Shown here: one piece after another, positions 35,356 through 47,659 of the stretch
Numbering within the stretch: position 1 is the stretch's first letter
Layout of the letters: every line of letters starts with the position of its first letter
NCBI RefSeq assembly: GCF_003597395.2
Contig: NC_133773.1
Location: 123,689,625 to 123,753,624 of the forward strand
Direction of reading: 5' to 3'
Source of the DNA: Chelonoidis abingdonii
Lineage: Eukaryota > Chordata > Testudines > Testudinidae
Length of the DNA: 64,000 nt
Made by a program: the position numbers and the translations under genes
The notes under the pieces: generated by a model
What the model saw: the letters and a program-made list of their open reading frames with translations, nothing else
Databases searched by the model: none
What the model was told of the DNA's origin: nothing

Positions 35356-35886
35356 ATACTGTCCATTTAGCATTGTTCCCTACAGCACATTTTCTAGCAG
35401 TGATTAATCCATCCTAGATGTAAAGAAGGGGTATGTGATAATTTAACAATGTTTATACACTAGGTAAAAGAGAAGCTCATCACTGTTCAAAAATAGTTTT
35501 CAGTTTTTATAAACTAGTTATTTGCTATAGTAAGTTTTGCATTTTGATATGAATGAGCTTTACTCTGTATATAATGCAAAGTTCAACTCAAGCAGTTCCT
35601 TAGAGACTTTGTAAGTGATGTTTCTTCCCTGCTATATTTTGGGGAATAACTGACCCATAATATGTGCCCATGAAGTGCAGTAATGGAGAGTAACTTGCCC
35701 CCTCACTGCCCTGCTTAGGCCACTGCAATGCAGTGCAATGGGGGAGCAGGCTCTGTGGACCTTCCTAGAAAGTGATGTGGTGAGTAGGCAGAGTAAAGGT
35801 GGGGAAATTGTCTAAAAGTAAGAGCCTTTCCATATGACGCCACAACATTTGCTGAACTGGGGACTATTTTCTATAACTAAAACAAC

Positions 35887-36150
35887 CTAGGTTGCTGTAT
35901 ACCATGTCCTTATTGTCTTTTATCTCCTTCGTTTCCAGCATTGATGTACAGACTCTTTCCAGGAGCTGACAGAAGGTGCTTTGAAAGTTTCTGAAGAAAT
36001 CCACAGGGGAGTTATTAGTTCTCATAGCATTGCTCAATGACATTACCGCTTTGATGTTGTCATCACTCATCACTGAATCCATTTATTCTCCTTGATATGT
36101 TATGGGGCCCAGGTGTGATGTTTTTTTGTAACAGGCTGATAACTGAAAAG
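35887..36150 (-). other. Possible 5' coding exon, unidentified
   Basis: On the minus strand a strong acceptor-like tract (TTTGTTTTTCTTTCAG) ends at 36151. It is followed by 68 nt that could be 5' UTR, with an in-frame TAA directly before an ATG at 36082-36080. The frame is open for 72 codons to 35864 and begins MDSVMSDDNIKAVMSLSNAM. A weak phase-1 donor (CTAG then GTTGTT) at 35887 would fit the acceptor phase of the candidate at 25758-25885. I recognise no homologue. Treat as a hypothesis. Confidence 0.25.
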
Positions 36151-36454
36151 CTGAAAGAAAAACAAATAGTTAGTGTTGTATTGCTGAGGCTTCCAGCCAG
36201 CATAATTCAACTCTGGTTGGTGAAATTAGTCCATTAGTTAGTTTTAGCTGCACCTAATGAGTCCCTCTAATGGTGCAACCCTGGAACTTACTTATTTTAC
36301 TTTTTTCTTACATGATATAATTCCCAAATAAATTACTGTTAAATGCAAAGAACAAAACAAACCATCCCCTGATATTTTAAACTTATTGTTTTGAAAGAAA
36401 ATATGAAAATACCATGAAGTTGACATATAAGGGGCTTAATTATGACATCACACC

Positions 36455-36530
36455 AATTTTGCACTTGTGTAATTCCACTGACTTCAGTGGAGATACTCCT
36501 GGTTTAAATGACAGCAGAATCAGGTCTGCT
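36455..36530. repeat. Old palindromic repeat, GACTTCAGTGGAG type
   Basis: The palindromic centre CCACTGACTTCAGTGG is flanked by TGTGTAATT and GGTTTAAATGACAGCAGAAT. Related pieces lie near 53955-54045, 36820 and 50530. Confidence 0.5.
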
Positions 36531-38284
36531 GTTCTTATAACACCACCATTTAATGCATACAAGATAAGCAACAAAAAGCAACTTCCCTTGGCTTTTCTTG
36601 GGGAAGGAATCTGAGGAGGCTATTTGGAGGATGGAATGTTGTACACATGTTTATATTCTGTGAAGGGCTAGAGGAGGTAGCTGTTTTGTTTTAGGGATCA
36701 AGAGGCCATTGGTGAGAGATCATTTTACATTTATTTTTTCCATGTTAGTGGTTTTTTAAACATTCCAGTCCCTCTCATAGACCTTGCGATAGACATAATA
36801 GATGGAATTTTCAGATGTGTACAGTATTAGTTTAATTCTGCTCCCACTGAAGTCACTAGTAGGCAATACTCGCCCTTTTTGAAATCTTATCCAGTAGATC
36901 TAAATAAAATTAACTACTATCTATGTACACAGGGATTGAGTTACAATAGTTTTAGGTATTACAACTTTGATTTTCTTGGTCTGTTTGAAGCCTCTGCCAA
37001 AATGATTTATCAGTTAACATTTTTTATTTAATTTCCCAGAGTTTGATTTTTTTGGTAGTTTTTTTAATTGTATATTTATTGTTTTAAGGGAAGCAGATTC
37101 CATTCAGAGACTCTTACCCCACAAAGCGAATGGTGTATAATAATAATAAATAATTAAAATGAGGTATGGTATCACAAATAATTTTACTTTTACTTGTACT
37201 GTAGTTTATATATTTAAAGGAGGGAACTATGACTAATTGCATATGCAGTGTGTTTATGTCTTTGAATATGAAATTTAAAAAAATGACCATTAAGAGAATG
37301 TTTTTGTGTTTGGAATCAATGTTGAAAATTGAAGTAGCTTTTAGAAGCTTAGCTCCTGCTGTGCTTATTCTAATTTGCAATTTGCTGGGATTCACTCTTA
37401 AAATATCACTAGGGGGTATTGCTTTATCTCAATGAACAAATTGAGGCAGTTCTGTGGCTGAAAGTAGCTGATTGTCAAGAAACTAATTTTCTAGACGACA
37501 TCTTCAGAGAAAAATGCACAATGACAATTTTTTCATTTCAGATTAAATCAATTGGCACATCATAGGCAAAATCTTTGCTGATTTTTTAATTGCCAAATGT
37601 CTTAAGAAGCTAATGTGTATGTGAGGGCTTAGTGATAATGAATGAGTAACAAGGCGTCATGTAGGGTTCAGAAGGTTGAAATGCTAGAAGGATGTAATCT
37701 GCTTACTTCATCCAGTTTACACAGGTGAAAGTATTCCTATTTGCCCTTCACATATTAACAGGGGATCAATTAGAAAAAGACTTTTTTTTTTCCTTTTTAC
37801 CTGTCAGGTTCTTTGTTGGGCCTTCACCTCTCCCTATTCTGAGCTTCACCTCACATTCTGTGCATGAGCATCCTATCCATCACATGAAGCAAGTTCTCCA
37901 CAAACTCCCCAATGGGTGGTCATCTTGCAAAACCTGTTGAGGCGTGGCAATCTGTGGTTTTCCTTCTGCTGCCACCTGTATAGGATTATGAGGACGGTCC
38001 TTGCAAAGGGAGGGGGGGCTGTTAAAAGTCCCAAGGATCCATGTGAAAGGTACATTTAGTGTGGTTGGTTGTATTAAGAGTTGATCATTAGACAGTATGC
38101 AATCTAATCCTTTCCTGTAATTATGTGCACAGCGCAGCTGTTGCCATGCATTACTTTTGCTCACTAGCACACATACACACACACACGTTGGTCTAATGGA
38201 AGAAACCAGACCTCACTGTCTAACAGGGAGAAAATGAAGACTTTTTTGGTAGTACAATATTCTATTTCCCTTCTTTTTGGCAGT
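36531..38284. other. Non-coding, no gene recognised
   Basis: An ATAATAATAAATAATTAAAA stretch lies near 37138 and an ACACACACACACAC run near 38170. No gene seen. Confidence 0.5.
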
Positions 38285-39690
38285 TCTACTTTAAAGGACT
38301 GAGAGGAGATGAATACAGAATCCCTCAGCTAGATAAATGGATCAATGGAGTACTCCACAACGAGCCAGTCCTGAGAGCACGTGAAGTCGGTTGACTCCAT
38401 GCCCGGCTCATGAGACAGCTCATGGTGTCTGACACCATAAGGTGATCCAGAGACATTTGTACGAAACATATCATAGGACACCGTCAATACCACACTGAGT
38501 AATTGAGACCGCTGACCAGGGAAATAACTCACTTCTTTCCCTGACGAACCAAGGGACCAGAGGTGAAAGTAAGCCAGTACAGCCGGTACAGCATACCGGC
38601 AAGAGCCAGGACGCTGTGCTGGACTGCACCGGCTTTCGTTGCGGGGATTTAAAGGGCTCTGTGCTCCCCACCACAGCTGGCAGCCCAGAGCCCTTTAAAC
38701 CCCCCACCCGTGGCTCCGGCAGCTGGGCTGGGGCTGGATTTAAAGGGCTCTGGCTTGCCATGGCAGCAGTTAGCCCAGAGCCCTTTAAACCCCCACCCAC
38801 GGCTCTGGCGGCTGGGCTGGGACCGGATTTAAAGGGCTCTTGGCTGCCGCGGCTGTAGTCAGCCTAGATCCCTTTAAACCCCCCACCCGCGGCTCCGGCA
38901 GCCAGGCCGGGGCCGGATTAAAGGGATCTGAGGTGCTGTGGCTGCAGTCAGCCCAGAGCCCTTTAAACCCCCTGCCACAGCTGAGATTTAAAGGGCTCAG
39001 AGCTCCCCGCCGCTGCAGGCAGCCCAGAGCCCTTTGAATCCCAGCCGCGGCTCCAGAGGCTGGGCTGGAGCCAGGATTTAAAGGGCTTGGAGCTCCCCTC
39101 AGTGGCAGGAGCTCTTGGCCCTTTAAATACCTGCCTCAGCCCCACAAAGCTCAGGGTTCCCCGTGGCAGCCAGAGCCCCGGACCCTTTAATTTGCCCCTG
39201 AGCTCTGGGGACCTCCCAGCTACCTCTGCAGCTGGAAGGCCCTGGTTGATTTAAAGGCCCTGGGTCTCCCAGCCACAATTGGTGCCGCAGGGCCTTTAAA
39301 TCTTGAGGCCACACCCCTTCTGGATGAGGCCACGCCCCCTCAGGACTCTGGCAATACCAGTAAATCCTGTAAGATACTTTCACCCCGCAAGGGACGCACC
39401 CCACCCATGTACTCATTCGCTACACTGACTTGGACTCCTTATACATTCCATGAGTGGCGTACCCGAGCCCACTTATCCACTGACACTTTAAAAACCTCTT
39501 GCACCCCAATCTGGGTCTATGCTGGTTATGTGATATGTATGTATCTCTTCACCCTTGCAACCGATACCTGTAATCCCTCATAACTCAAGCCTGACCCCAA
39601 ATGTACAATACCTTCCCTCTTAACTTGTGTCTATTTAATTTTAAACATTAACTTTAATAAAATTTTCAATCTGTTAAAAAAGAAAAAAAG
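38285..39690 (+). mobile_element. 3' end of a polyadenylated retroelement, split by a hAT
   Basis: With the hAT at 38558-39387 removed, the flanks join at a duplicated CAAGGGAC. Sequence then continues to AATAAA (39656-39661) and an A-rich tail (39676-39689). The body (CATATCATAGGACACCGTCA, then CCCATGTACTCATTCGC) matches, from recollection, a dispersed turtle repeat. The class is unresolved: it could be a LINE end or an LTR. The left end is approximate. Confidence 0.5.
38558..39387. mobile_element. 830-bp hAT element with internal fold-back units
   Basis: The left end CAGAGGTGAAAGTAAGCC pairs with the right end, inversely CGGGGTGAAAGTATCTTAC. TSD CAAGGGAC is perfect at 38550-38557 and 39388-39395. 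The interior alternates GATTTAAAGGGCTCTG and CAGAGCCCTTTAAA about six times, spaced roughly 90 bp apart, so it is a tandem array of short inverted repeats. The frames of 60-109 codons on both strands follow from that structure. Confidence 0.95.
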
Positions 39691-40298
39691 GCTCCTGCTA
39701 ACTGAGTTCTTTAATGCTTATATAAAACCAGTTCCTATAAAGGTGGATTCTGAAAAGTATTTTAAGATGCAATGCAGCTGACAAGTAAATATAACTACAA
39801 GCAAAGCTCACGCCCCATCTGTCAGCCATAAATTTAAGTAGCCACTAACCACATTAAAAAAGATTCATTTACCTTATGAAAGAATGGTTGTTTGATTTCA
39901 AATGATTGAGAATGATATTATCAACCACTCAACTACAGTTTCAGATGTTGAACTAGAAGAACAACTACTTAAATAACACTATTTTAAAGACAGGTTTTAC
40001 ATATGTGATTTATATATATGTGAGTTGTATTATTTAAGGAAGAGATTTTAACAGGCCCAATGGGCAGATAAGCATGCAGCTCCCACTGAAAGTCAATGAG
40101 AGTTGGGAATTTAGTTCACCTTTGTACCTGTGGAAATCTGTCCTCAAATTGGTGGTGGATTTTTGTTTGCTTGTTTACTGTTTGATAAATTTGAAAAAAC
40201 AAACCAGAATTAATCTCCGAGCTCTTCAAATACAGTTAAAGGCATCCAGAATGTAGGGGAGACAGACAAGGGAGCACCCTGCTTTGATACACATAGGG
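39691..40298. other. Non-coding, no gene recognised
   Basis: Unique-looking AT-rich sequence. Confidence 0.5.
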
Positions 40299-40410
40299 TG
40301 GGATTTGAAAAAATCTTCAGCTCTGGTCTGACTGCTCCCACTGAAGTCAGTGCCACAACTCCCCCAGCGTTAATGGGAGCAGAGTGAAGGACAGTGCTGT
40401 GCACTTTTGA
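40299..40410. repeat. Old palindromic repeat, CTTTTGAAAATCCC type
   Basis: GGTGGGATTTGAAAAAATC at the left is roughly inverted as GCACTTTTGAAAACTCC at the right. CTGCTCCCACTGAAGTCAG and TTAATGGGAGCAGAGTG lie inside as a second inverted pair. Confidence 0.55.
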
Positions 40411-41104
40411 AAACTCCCTACATTTTAACTGAACAGAAATGAAAACCAAACTGGGATAAACGTAACATTCTCTCAGTTCAGTGGAGACCTGAAATATCCC
40501 AAGTATCTATATGGTTCACATTGCACAACACCAGCTGATGACATAGCAGCACCTAGCACTGCAATGGGATCTAGTGCATCAGTAAGTACATGATGAGTTC
40601 ACAGGTCAAACATACTCTCAGCCAAGTCACCTCTGTCCTTGCATTTGGCATCTTGATGCTTTAATAGCTGATGGCCATTCCCCAGTGACAGCCATAAGCT
40701 CTCCGGCATCCCTCTCTAAGTTCAAGGCTCTCGGGTCTTGCAGTCAGAGAAGCCAACAAGTGAGTGAGTGCTGTCATTCAGGAGATGTTGGCATCAAAGG
40801 CCAAATTCAGCTCCTGTGGCTCATCAGGATGCAACATGGATATATATACACCCGTAATGCCACCTTTTTAAGTGGCACTTACAGCATCCGTCTGTATGGA
40901 AGTAATTGTTATTCCTTTTCCCTGCCTGGCTGCAGTTCAGGCACAAGCCTGGATCACCAGTTGCATATCGGGCACTGCAGTGCTGCCAGGTTGCTGCAGA
41001 ATCAGCTTTTGGGTGGTGGTTCCACATCACCCACCTCCTCACTGGCACTGTTTGATTTTATTTTGTTTGGGGGAGGTTGTTTGCTTGCTCATTATGCAAG
41101 GAAG
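40411..41104. other. Non-coding, no gene recognised
   Basis: The longest open frame of the window (185 codons, 40685-41242) covers this region, but its end runs into a MIR and a MITE and it resembles no protein. I treat it as chance. Confidence 0.55.
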
Positions 41105-41510
41105 GCTGTCCTAGTGGGTGGGTTGCTAGGCTTGGACTCAAGAGGCTTATGTTCAATTCCCTGCTTCACCACCAGCTTCCATAGTTATGTTGATCAAAGT
41201 CCTAAAGTATATGCAGTTATACCATTACAACTATGCTTATGACCGTTGGGGGAATCAGCGTAAGCTATAGGGGTATAAGCACTTTTACACCAATATAAGT
41301 GCATCCACGCTAGAAGGTCATGCTAATTATTTACACCAATAAACTATACTGGAGAACCCTTCCTACTATAAGACAAGGCTTCAGCATCTATATGCCTCCG
41401 TTCTCCATCTGTAAATGGGGATAACAGTACTTCCTACCTCTCATGGGGTGTTGTGAAGATTAATGCACTAATGACTCAGGTGCTCAGATAGTACAGTGGT
41501 TGGGATACAT
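41105..41510 (+). mobile_element. MIR / CORE-SINE interrupted by a MITE
   Basis: The head (GGACTCAAGAGGCTTATGTTC and CAATTCCCTGCTTCACCACC) is at 41130-41185. The CORE and tail (GTTCTCCATCTGTAAATGGG, GGGTGTTGTGAAGATTAATG, GCTCAGATAGTACAGTGG) resume at about 41385. The 200 bp between belong to another element. Confidence 0.75.
41190..41385. mobile_element. MITE inserted in a MIR
   Basis: TATATGCAGTTATACCATTA at the left and TACACCAATAAACTATAC at the right are the family words of the MITE at 13321-14345. The right end ACTATAAGACAAGGCTT inverts to the AGCCTTGTCT end seen there. The exact junctions with the MIR are not resolved. Confidence 0.55.
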
Positions 41511-44500
41511 AAACAGCAGAGACAGAGGCTTTTTTGAAAAATGGTTCCCTTCCCAACTCATGAATAATCATTTAAATGGTTGTGTGATTACTAGCCCCAC
41601 TATGCATTCACAAGATTATTGGTATTTGTGGGAATACTCATGTACATAACATTTTGCTTGCCAGCATGTTTACAGATAGAGAGCAAAAATTGGTTGCAAA
41701 TACCATTAAATTGAATCCATGGGCTGATTTATTCACATGTACTCTTCTGCTCGGTTCACCCTGATGGAATCCACACATTTGGCATTAAAGAGCCTGGTAA
41801 GCAATGATATTATTTTAATTAAATGCCATTTGGCTAGGGCAGTCTTTGGAAGAAAAAAATGTATCAAGAAACTCAGACAAATGCTGACATTAACATTATC
41901 CTGTGTTCTTAAGTAATTAAAATAGAAATCAATCAAGCATGTCATATTCCGGTGCATTTGTCTTAAGGATTTAGAATAGCTATATTACTGTAACCATTCC
42001 AATACACTTAATGCAAGGTTCTGTGCTTAGTGCAGAGTCTGAGTTAGTTTTATGCTTACATGGTTCTGTGTCTTAAGTCCAAGAATGATACTTAAGGTCT
42101 GCAGTAAGGGGCAAATTGTGCCCTTCAGCCACATAGATGAAACCTGGATTCAGTTGAAGTGATCCAATAGGGGAGCGGACTGTGGGAAGCTTATGCAGGT
42201 GACTGCATCTCAAGGGCAGAGTGGAGTGCAGCACTGCAGATCTTCTCTGCACAGTCTCACAGAGGGGTCATTTGGGAGCAGAGCTAGAAGATGCATCACT
42301 TCATGGATCCACCAGGCCAGCCTGCCATATGACTACTGCCATCATGGGGGACTCTGGCCACCATGGTTTGCAGACTGAGGACAGGATGCTCTTCTATCTG
42401 CCTGGAGAATGGGCATAGCCCCACTTCTTACTCTTTTTTGGCACCAGTCTCCTGAGCACAGGGACTGGAATTTTCTAACCTTTGCATGGTTGGGGCTGGA
42501 GGCTACTTACATTTCTCCCTGCCCGACTCCACAAAAGCCATTCAGAATCCGGCCCTACCTCAGTAATTTTTATGCAGACTCAATAAACTAAACTGCTGAA
42601 GTGAATAATCACTTGGGAACAAATCTATTACTCAAGTGAAGGAATCATTAATCATACACAGACAACACAAGTGTCTCGAGTTAGAACATTAAAATAATTT
42701 TGGAAGCAATGCAGGTTATGTAGCCGTTAACCACATAAGCGAGCTATATGTACTTTGCTGCAAATACAATTGGATCTTAAAGCATACCTCACTGTGCCTA
42801 GCTCAGCTTCCTTGCTTTCACTGTTTGTCACTGCCATGATGCATAAAATAGAGGTAGCATTCCAGCAGAGAAGGCTTATTATTTGTACTTACTTCATTAT
42901 TCTATGAATTTACTGGTTTATTATAGCTGATAGCTGAGATTTCATTCATCCCCCCGACTCGCTTTTCAAAGCAGTTTAAAAATGCAACAATAAATCAATG
43001 GCACAATCAGAGGGAAAAACCACAGTCTCTTGTGTGAAATGCAAAGTACAGTATGAGCTAAATCTAGCCCAGGAGCCGATCCAGCTTCTAGCAGCATACC
43101 TATGGCAGTTGCTCCCAGTAGCAGAAAACCACTGTAGAGAAGATACAGGTATATCAAATGGCCACAACCTTTTCTCTGTTATGGGTCTGATGGAAGACTA
43201 GCAAAGGTAAAAAACTGGGTGACACTAGCATGGTAATATACTGGTCCAGTGCGTACCTATACCAGCCTTTGCCAGCGGGGCCCATACTGTGAATCTTGAC
43301 TACAACTGTGAGCTGCCCTGCTGTGATGGGAACCCTGAGAAAGGCATGTGGCATCAACGTTTCCTGCCCTCACTTGGGGTGACTTCTTCCTGGACATAGT
43401 GGGGAAGCCTGGTACAGAGAGGTATAATTTGTACCCCTGAGTGTATGCGTTAATTTCTTTAGTGGTCTGATGTGAAGACAAAGTACACCTCTTCAGAAGT
43501 ATAGCTTTCTCCTTAGGACTAATATATACACTGTGCATGTTTCCAACCACTAAATTCTTTGGTATGATAAATGCAGTTTGGGTAGGTAAAGAAATATCTT
43601 CTGTTTCAGCTTACGCGGCACAGTTTTACTTGTCAACAACACACAGTACTAAATGTCATTCCTGGAAATCCTGGCTCTGGAAGATACACTGGTACTACTG
43701 GAAATGTACTTAGCTGCCAGTGAATCAGCATTCACTGGGTTGAAATTCAATTCATTCATTTCCAGGAATGCTATGATTTATGAGGCTAGACTTCCTGAAC
43801 TGGTGATTGACAAGGCAAGAGAAATAATACAGGGACTTTCAAATATGAAACCAATGTATTCCATATGTAAGCGTCAGCAACAAAGAGGCCAATTTTTAAG
43901 ACATACTTGCAACTGTGTTTAAAAATTACTTAAGAAAGAGTAAAATAAACAATCTTAATAATTTTTCCACTGCAGATTCATTTTCTTGTCTGATGTCAAG
44001 CCCAAAGTTTCTGTGGAACCTGGAATAGGAAGAATGTAATTTAAATGAACAGGACCAGTTAAGACTACCCCCATTCTGCTGGTTCCGTGACCTGTTGGAT
44101 GGATACTTCTGCTATATCGTAGTATGGTATATGGTTATTATTATGCCAGGAATAGTTAACTGCCTTTGCCTCTTGCAGTTTCAAATGAGCAGAGGTGCAC
44201 CAATCTGATAGCAGTAGTCACTTCAGTGTTGTCATTATTTATATTACAGTATATCTCAGTGGCTCTGTGGTTAGTTACAAAGTCCTTCTGACAAATCAGA
44301 GGTGATCCTTTTAGGTACAAAAGAGGGGAAAGTAAACACAAACCAAATCTCTCTCTCTCTCGGGATTTTTTCTTGGGGGAGGGGGGCAGGGGAGAAGACA
44401 AGCAATATTTATTTTAGAAGGTCAATACGCAGGAATTGTCCCTTTATAAATGCCCCCACATCTGCTGAAGGGCATTTGTAATCCCTCAGGGAGTGGAGAG

Positions 44501-45751
44501 TGCTCTTTTTCTAATAGCACCTTTGTATGACACTGCATATGTGCTTCCTGGCAATTAACTGCTGTTGTCCTATATCATTTCCTTGAGCTCTCGGAGGTTC
44601 TATGGGTTCTGCCTTCCTGGCCTATGTTTCCTTCCATTCTGAGGGCAGCTGTGGTTTGGGGGGTAACATGGCTCTGAGGGCCCTTGTTTGGTTCCTGAAG
44701 GGTCTGTACATCCCATCACAAGCACCTTTGGGTCAGATGCTGCACAAATTCTATCAGGATTTGCCTCGACCTTGAAAAGCTTGTACAAATATTGTAGTAG
44801 AAGTAAAAATTACCATCTTTTAGGCAGACATAAGTTGCCACTTGGCTGAATAGAAGATGAAAGGCAAGGCTGGAGAGTGTGACTATCAGATGACAGCATT
44901 TTGGTAACTGTGATGAGTGTGTGGGCCCATTATCTGGAGAAAGATACCAGTGCTTCTTACACATGTGGTGGTCTAACTCTTGCTTGCTTAAAAAAACCTA
45001 AAATAACTTGGCATGTGGTTGAGGAGGTGATGGCAGACCGTTCCTTATTTATAACATCATAATTCTTCCACGTCTTGAATCCCTTTCAACTTGATTTCTG
45101 GCTGTGCTACGGAGAATGCCCTTGTCTTCTAAGTTAACGATTGCCTCAGGGTAATAAACAGAGGTCAGTCTTCCATTTTGCTATCGTTAGAATGGTTAGG
45201 AGCTTGTTTTCTGTTGGTTATGTGGTGGTGCTGTCTTGCCTGAGGGACCTGACAGGAGTAGTCAGATCTGCATGAAGGTGGTGGCTTTATTCACTTCTTC
45301 AGGGGAGATCCCCGAGAGTTATGAGAAGGAGTTGCTCATCCTCTCCAAGGGGTGTCACTTAGGGTCCTGCCTTGTCACTTTCCTTTCTCAGTGAGTACCT
45401 AAGACTGTTAGGAAGAAGCTTATTATATTTTATTTAGACGTATACGATACAAATGGAAGCACCTATCCAAAGCTGTAGGCACACAAATTAGAGGGAAGAA
45501 ATGAATACTTATGCTGATTTACATGGGCTGTTTTGGACCAAAGGACCAGCTGGATACAAAGTTGCCAATGTGCTATCAACCACCTCCCTGCTGAACTAAG
45601 GAAGATACTGCTGGAGTGCCTCCACTAACCAAAACTGTGGTAATATGGTCTGGGGAGAGCGACATTTGCTCAAGTGGAAGGTGCCAAGCCACTTATGGCA
45701 TATAGATCAAAATCTAATATTTATATTCAGTCTGGAGGTCTATAGGAAGAC
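41511..45751. other. Non-coding, no gene recognised
   Basis: This is the longest stretch without a recognised repeat. A CT microsatellite lies at 44348-44361. A 13-bp inverted repeat (CATTCCTGGAAAT, 43656-43668, against ATTTCCAGGAATG near 43759-43771) frames about 115 bp. Frames of 60-97 codons on both strands are unrecognised. Confidence 0.5.
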
Positions 45752-45759
45752 AGTCCAGG

Positions 45760-47651
45760 CAGGGCTGTCCTTAGGCATACGCAGCATACTTGGCTGCATA
45801 GGGCACCCAAAAATTTGGGACACCACTGGGTCTTAGTGTCCAACCTTCCTCATCTTCTTATCCCTGTTCTGACCCTTCCTGCAGGCTCCCCAGCTAGCCT
45901 GGTGACTACCCCGGGAAGGGATCTAGTAACTTAAAAGTGAAAAAGGTGTCCAGCCTGACAGACCTATTAGCACAACATTGAAACTGTTAAAGAACCAGTC
46001 AAGTGATAATGAAGCAATTTAACAGGCATTTGCCAACCCCCAGGTATATACTGTCAGTTTCTGAATTTACTGACAAACAGTTTTGCATCACTGTAATATT
46101 TACTCACAACATGTTAATCTACAGGACCTTAATTTAAAATTTGCTTTAAAAATATTTTATTAGTGTGTTGCTGAAGATGATAAAATCACATCTCTAAAAA
46201 AGTCCTGGAAGAGAGCCCTTATAGGGACAATACTCCTTTCCTGACAGATAGCTGGACAAATGAGTTTCCCTTTCTTTACTTCTGACTATTTGATGAACTA
46301 GTTTTAAGAGAACGGTCTAGCAAAATCAGTACCTTAGTAAGATATAAAATACTTTGTTATGCCTAAAATATTTGGAAACATATTTTTTAAAATTGGTGAA
46401 ATTTCATAAACGTCTATTGTTATGGAGATCACAAAAAGTAAATTACTGTTCCCTTTTTCTAAAAGCAAGGAACATTGTTATGAACACACTAAATCTCTGT
46501 GACTGATTAATTTAAAATAATGTCTGTTTCAGTGAGTTAAATATGTAGTAATCTGGAATTATTATTTTATGAAAGCTTAAGAGTACATTTAAAATATAAA
46601 ATCAGCTTAGAAATACTGATTAAGAAAATGTAAAAAAGAGAAAAGCTGCATCATGTAGTCCATAATATTTAATGTTGTATTCAGCAGGACAGTAAGGACT
46701 TCCCTTACTCCAAAGTTTTTGCAAATATGTATTTGACAAGCTTCAGAGTATATCAAAAAACCCATGACTAACATTGTTTATTCTCAAGTTTAGTGCTTTT
46801 AATTAGGTACCTTCTGCATGTCCAGTCTTCACCTTCTGGCATGCTGTGGAAAACATGCTCCTTTTTCTTTAGAAAGAAATTGCAGAAGAATGTTTTTTTC
46901 CAATGTCATTTGCTTCATTTGGGTTCAGGGATTTGGCTGGAGGGGGTGATCAGAGAGGGGGAGGGAAGAGAGGAGGAAGACCACGGGAAGAGGGCAGGGC
47001 TTGGGCAGAGTTGGGGCATGGCCGGGGCAGAGCAGGGTGGAGTATGAGGAGGGCCACAGGAGGGCTGGAGAGCTAGCCTCCCCAAGCGGCAGCTTCACCC
47101 ACCGTCCATGACAGCGGGTAAGAGCAGGTCGGCTCCCCCACACCCAGTGTGCTCTGCAGTCTCCTTAGGCAGGGGCCGTATTCACAGAGCCAAATGCATT
47201 GGCACCGTGCATTCTGCGTGAGGGAGAGGGTCAGGACCAGCGCTAAGGGTTTTAGCACCCTAGGCGCACGACAATTTCACCGTCCCGTGGCTCCGGTGGA
47301 GCTGCCGCAGTGGTGCCTTCGGGAGGTCCATCGGAGCTGCGGGAGCAGCCGACCATCCACAGGCACCACTGCGGCAGCTCCACCGGAGCCGCCTGCCGCC
47401 CCCTCCGGCAAAATGCCGCCCACCAATAATCCTGGCACCCTAGGCAATTGCCTAGGCCACCTAAATGGAAGCGCTGGCCCTGGAGAGGGTACAGGGCTCT
47501 CTGTGGGGAACTGTGACTCTCCTCCGCCGTGAGGTGGACAGGGCTGCCTTGCCCTTTTTCCCCCTGGCTGTGAGCCCAGGCTGCCATCGGGCATAAGGGC
47601 CCCAGTTGAATAATACTGCGTAGGGCCCCACAAATCCTAAGGATGGTCCTG
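45760..47651. mobile_element. 1.9-kb hAT element containing a second hAT
   Basis: The left end CAGGGCTGTCCTTAGGCAT pairs with the right end, inversely CAGGACCATCCTTAGGATT. The flanks AGTCCAGG (45752-45759) and AGTACAGG (47652-47659) match at 7 of 8. The left half is AT-rich and resembles no protein. The right half (46920-47650) is GC-rich. I see no transposase motif, so it is non-autonomous or too decayed. It contains the 251-bp element at 47232-47482. Confidence 0.85.
47232..47482. mobile_element. GC-rich hAT MITE nested in the 1.9-kb hAT
   Basis: The left end CAGGACCAGCGCTAAGGGT and the right end, inversely CAGGGCCAGCGCTTCCATT, flank a 251-bp body. The perfect TSD GAGAGGGT lies at 47224-47231 and 47483-47490. 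Internal fold-back words include TCCGGTGGAGCTGCCGCAGT and its inverse. The frames of 89-127 codons across it are artefacts of the palindrome. Confidence 0.95.
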
Positions 47652-47659
47652 AGTACAGG

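Noticed and set aside
38600..39100. CRISPR-like array of regularly spaced repeats
   Set aside because: The units alternate in orientation, are imperfect, lie inside a hAT element, and the DNA is eukaryotic.
38600..39310. CpG island or promoter because of high GC content
   Set aside because: The GC content is explained by the internal units of a hAT element with a perfect TSD.
40685..41242. 185-codon open frame, the longest in the window
   Set aside because: Its 3' part runs into a MIR head and a MITE, the translation has no recognisable domain, and no splice or promoter context supports it.
44600..44788. 62-codon minus-strand frame as a candidate exon
   Set aside because: No acceptor or donor at its borders, and no sequence similarity I can recognise.
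47149..47633. Overlapping frames of 89-127 codons in GC-rich DNA
   Set aside because: They cover the nested GC-rich hAT MITE. The palindrome keeps several frames open at once.
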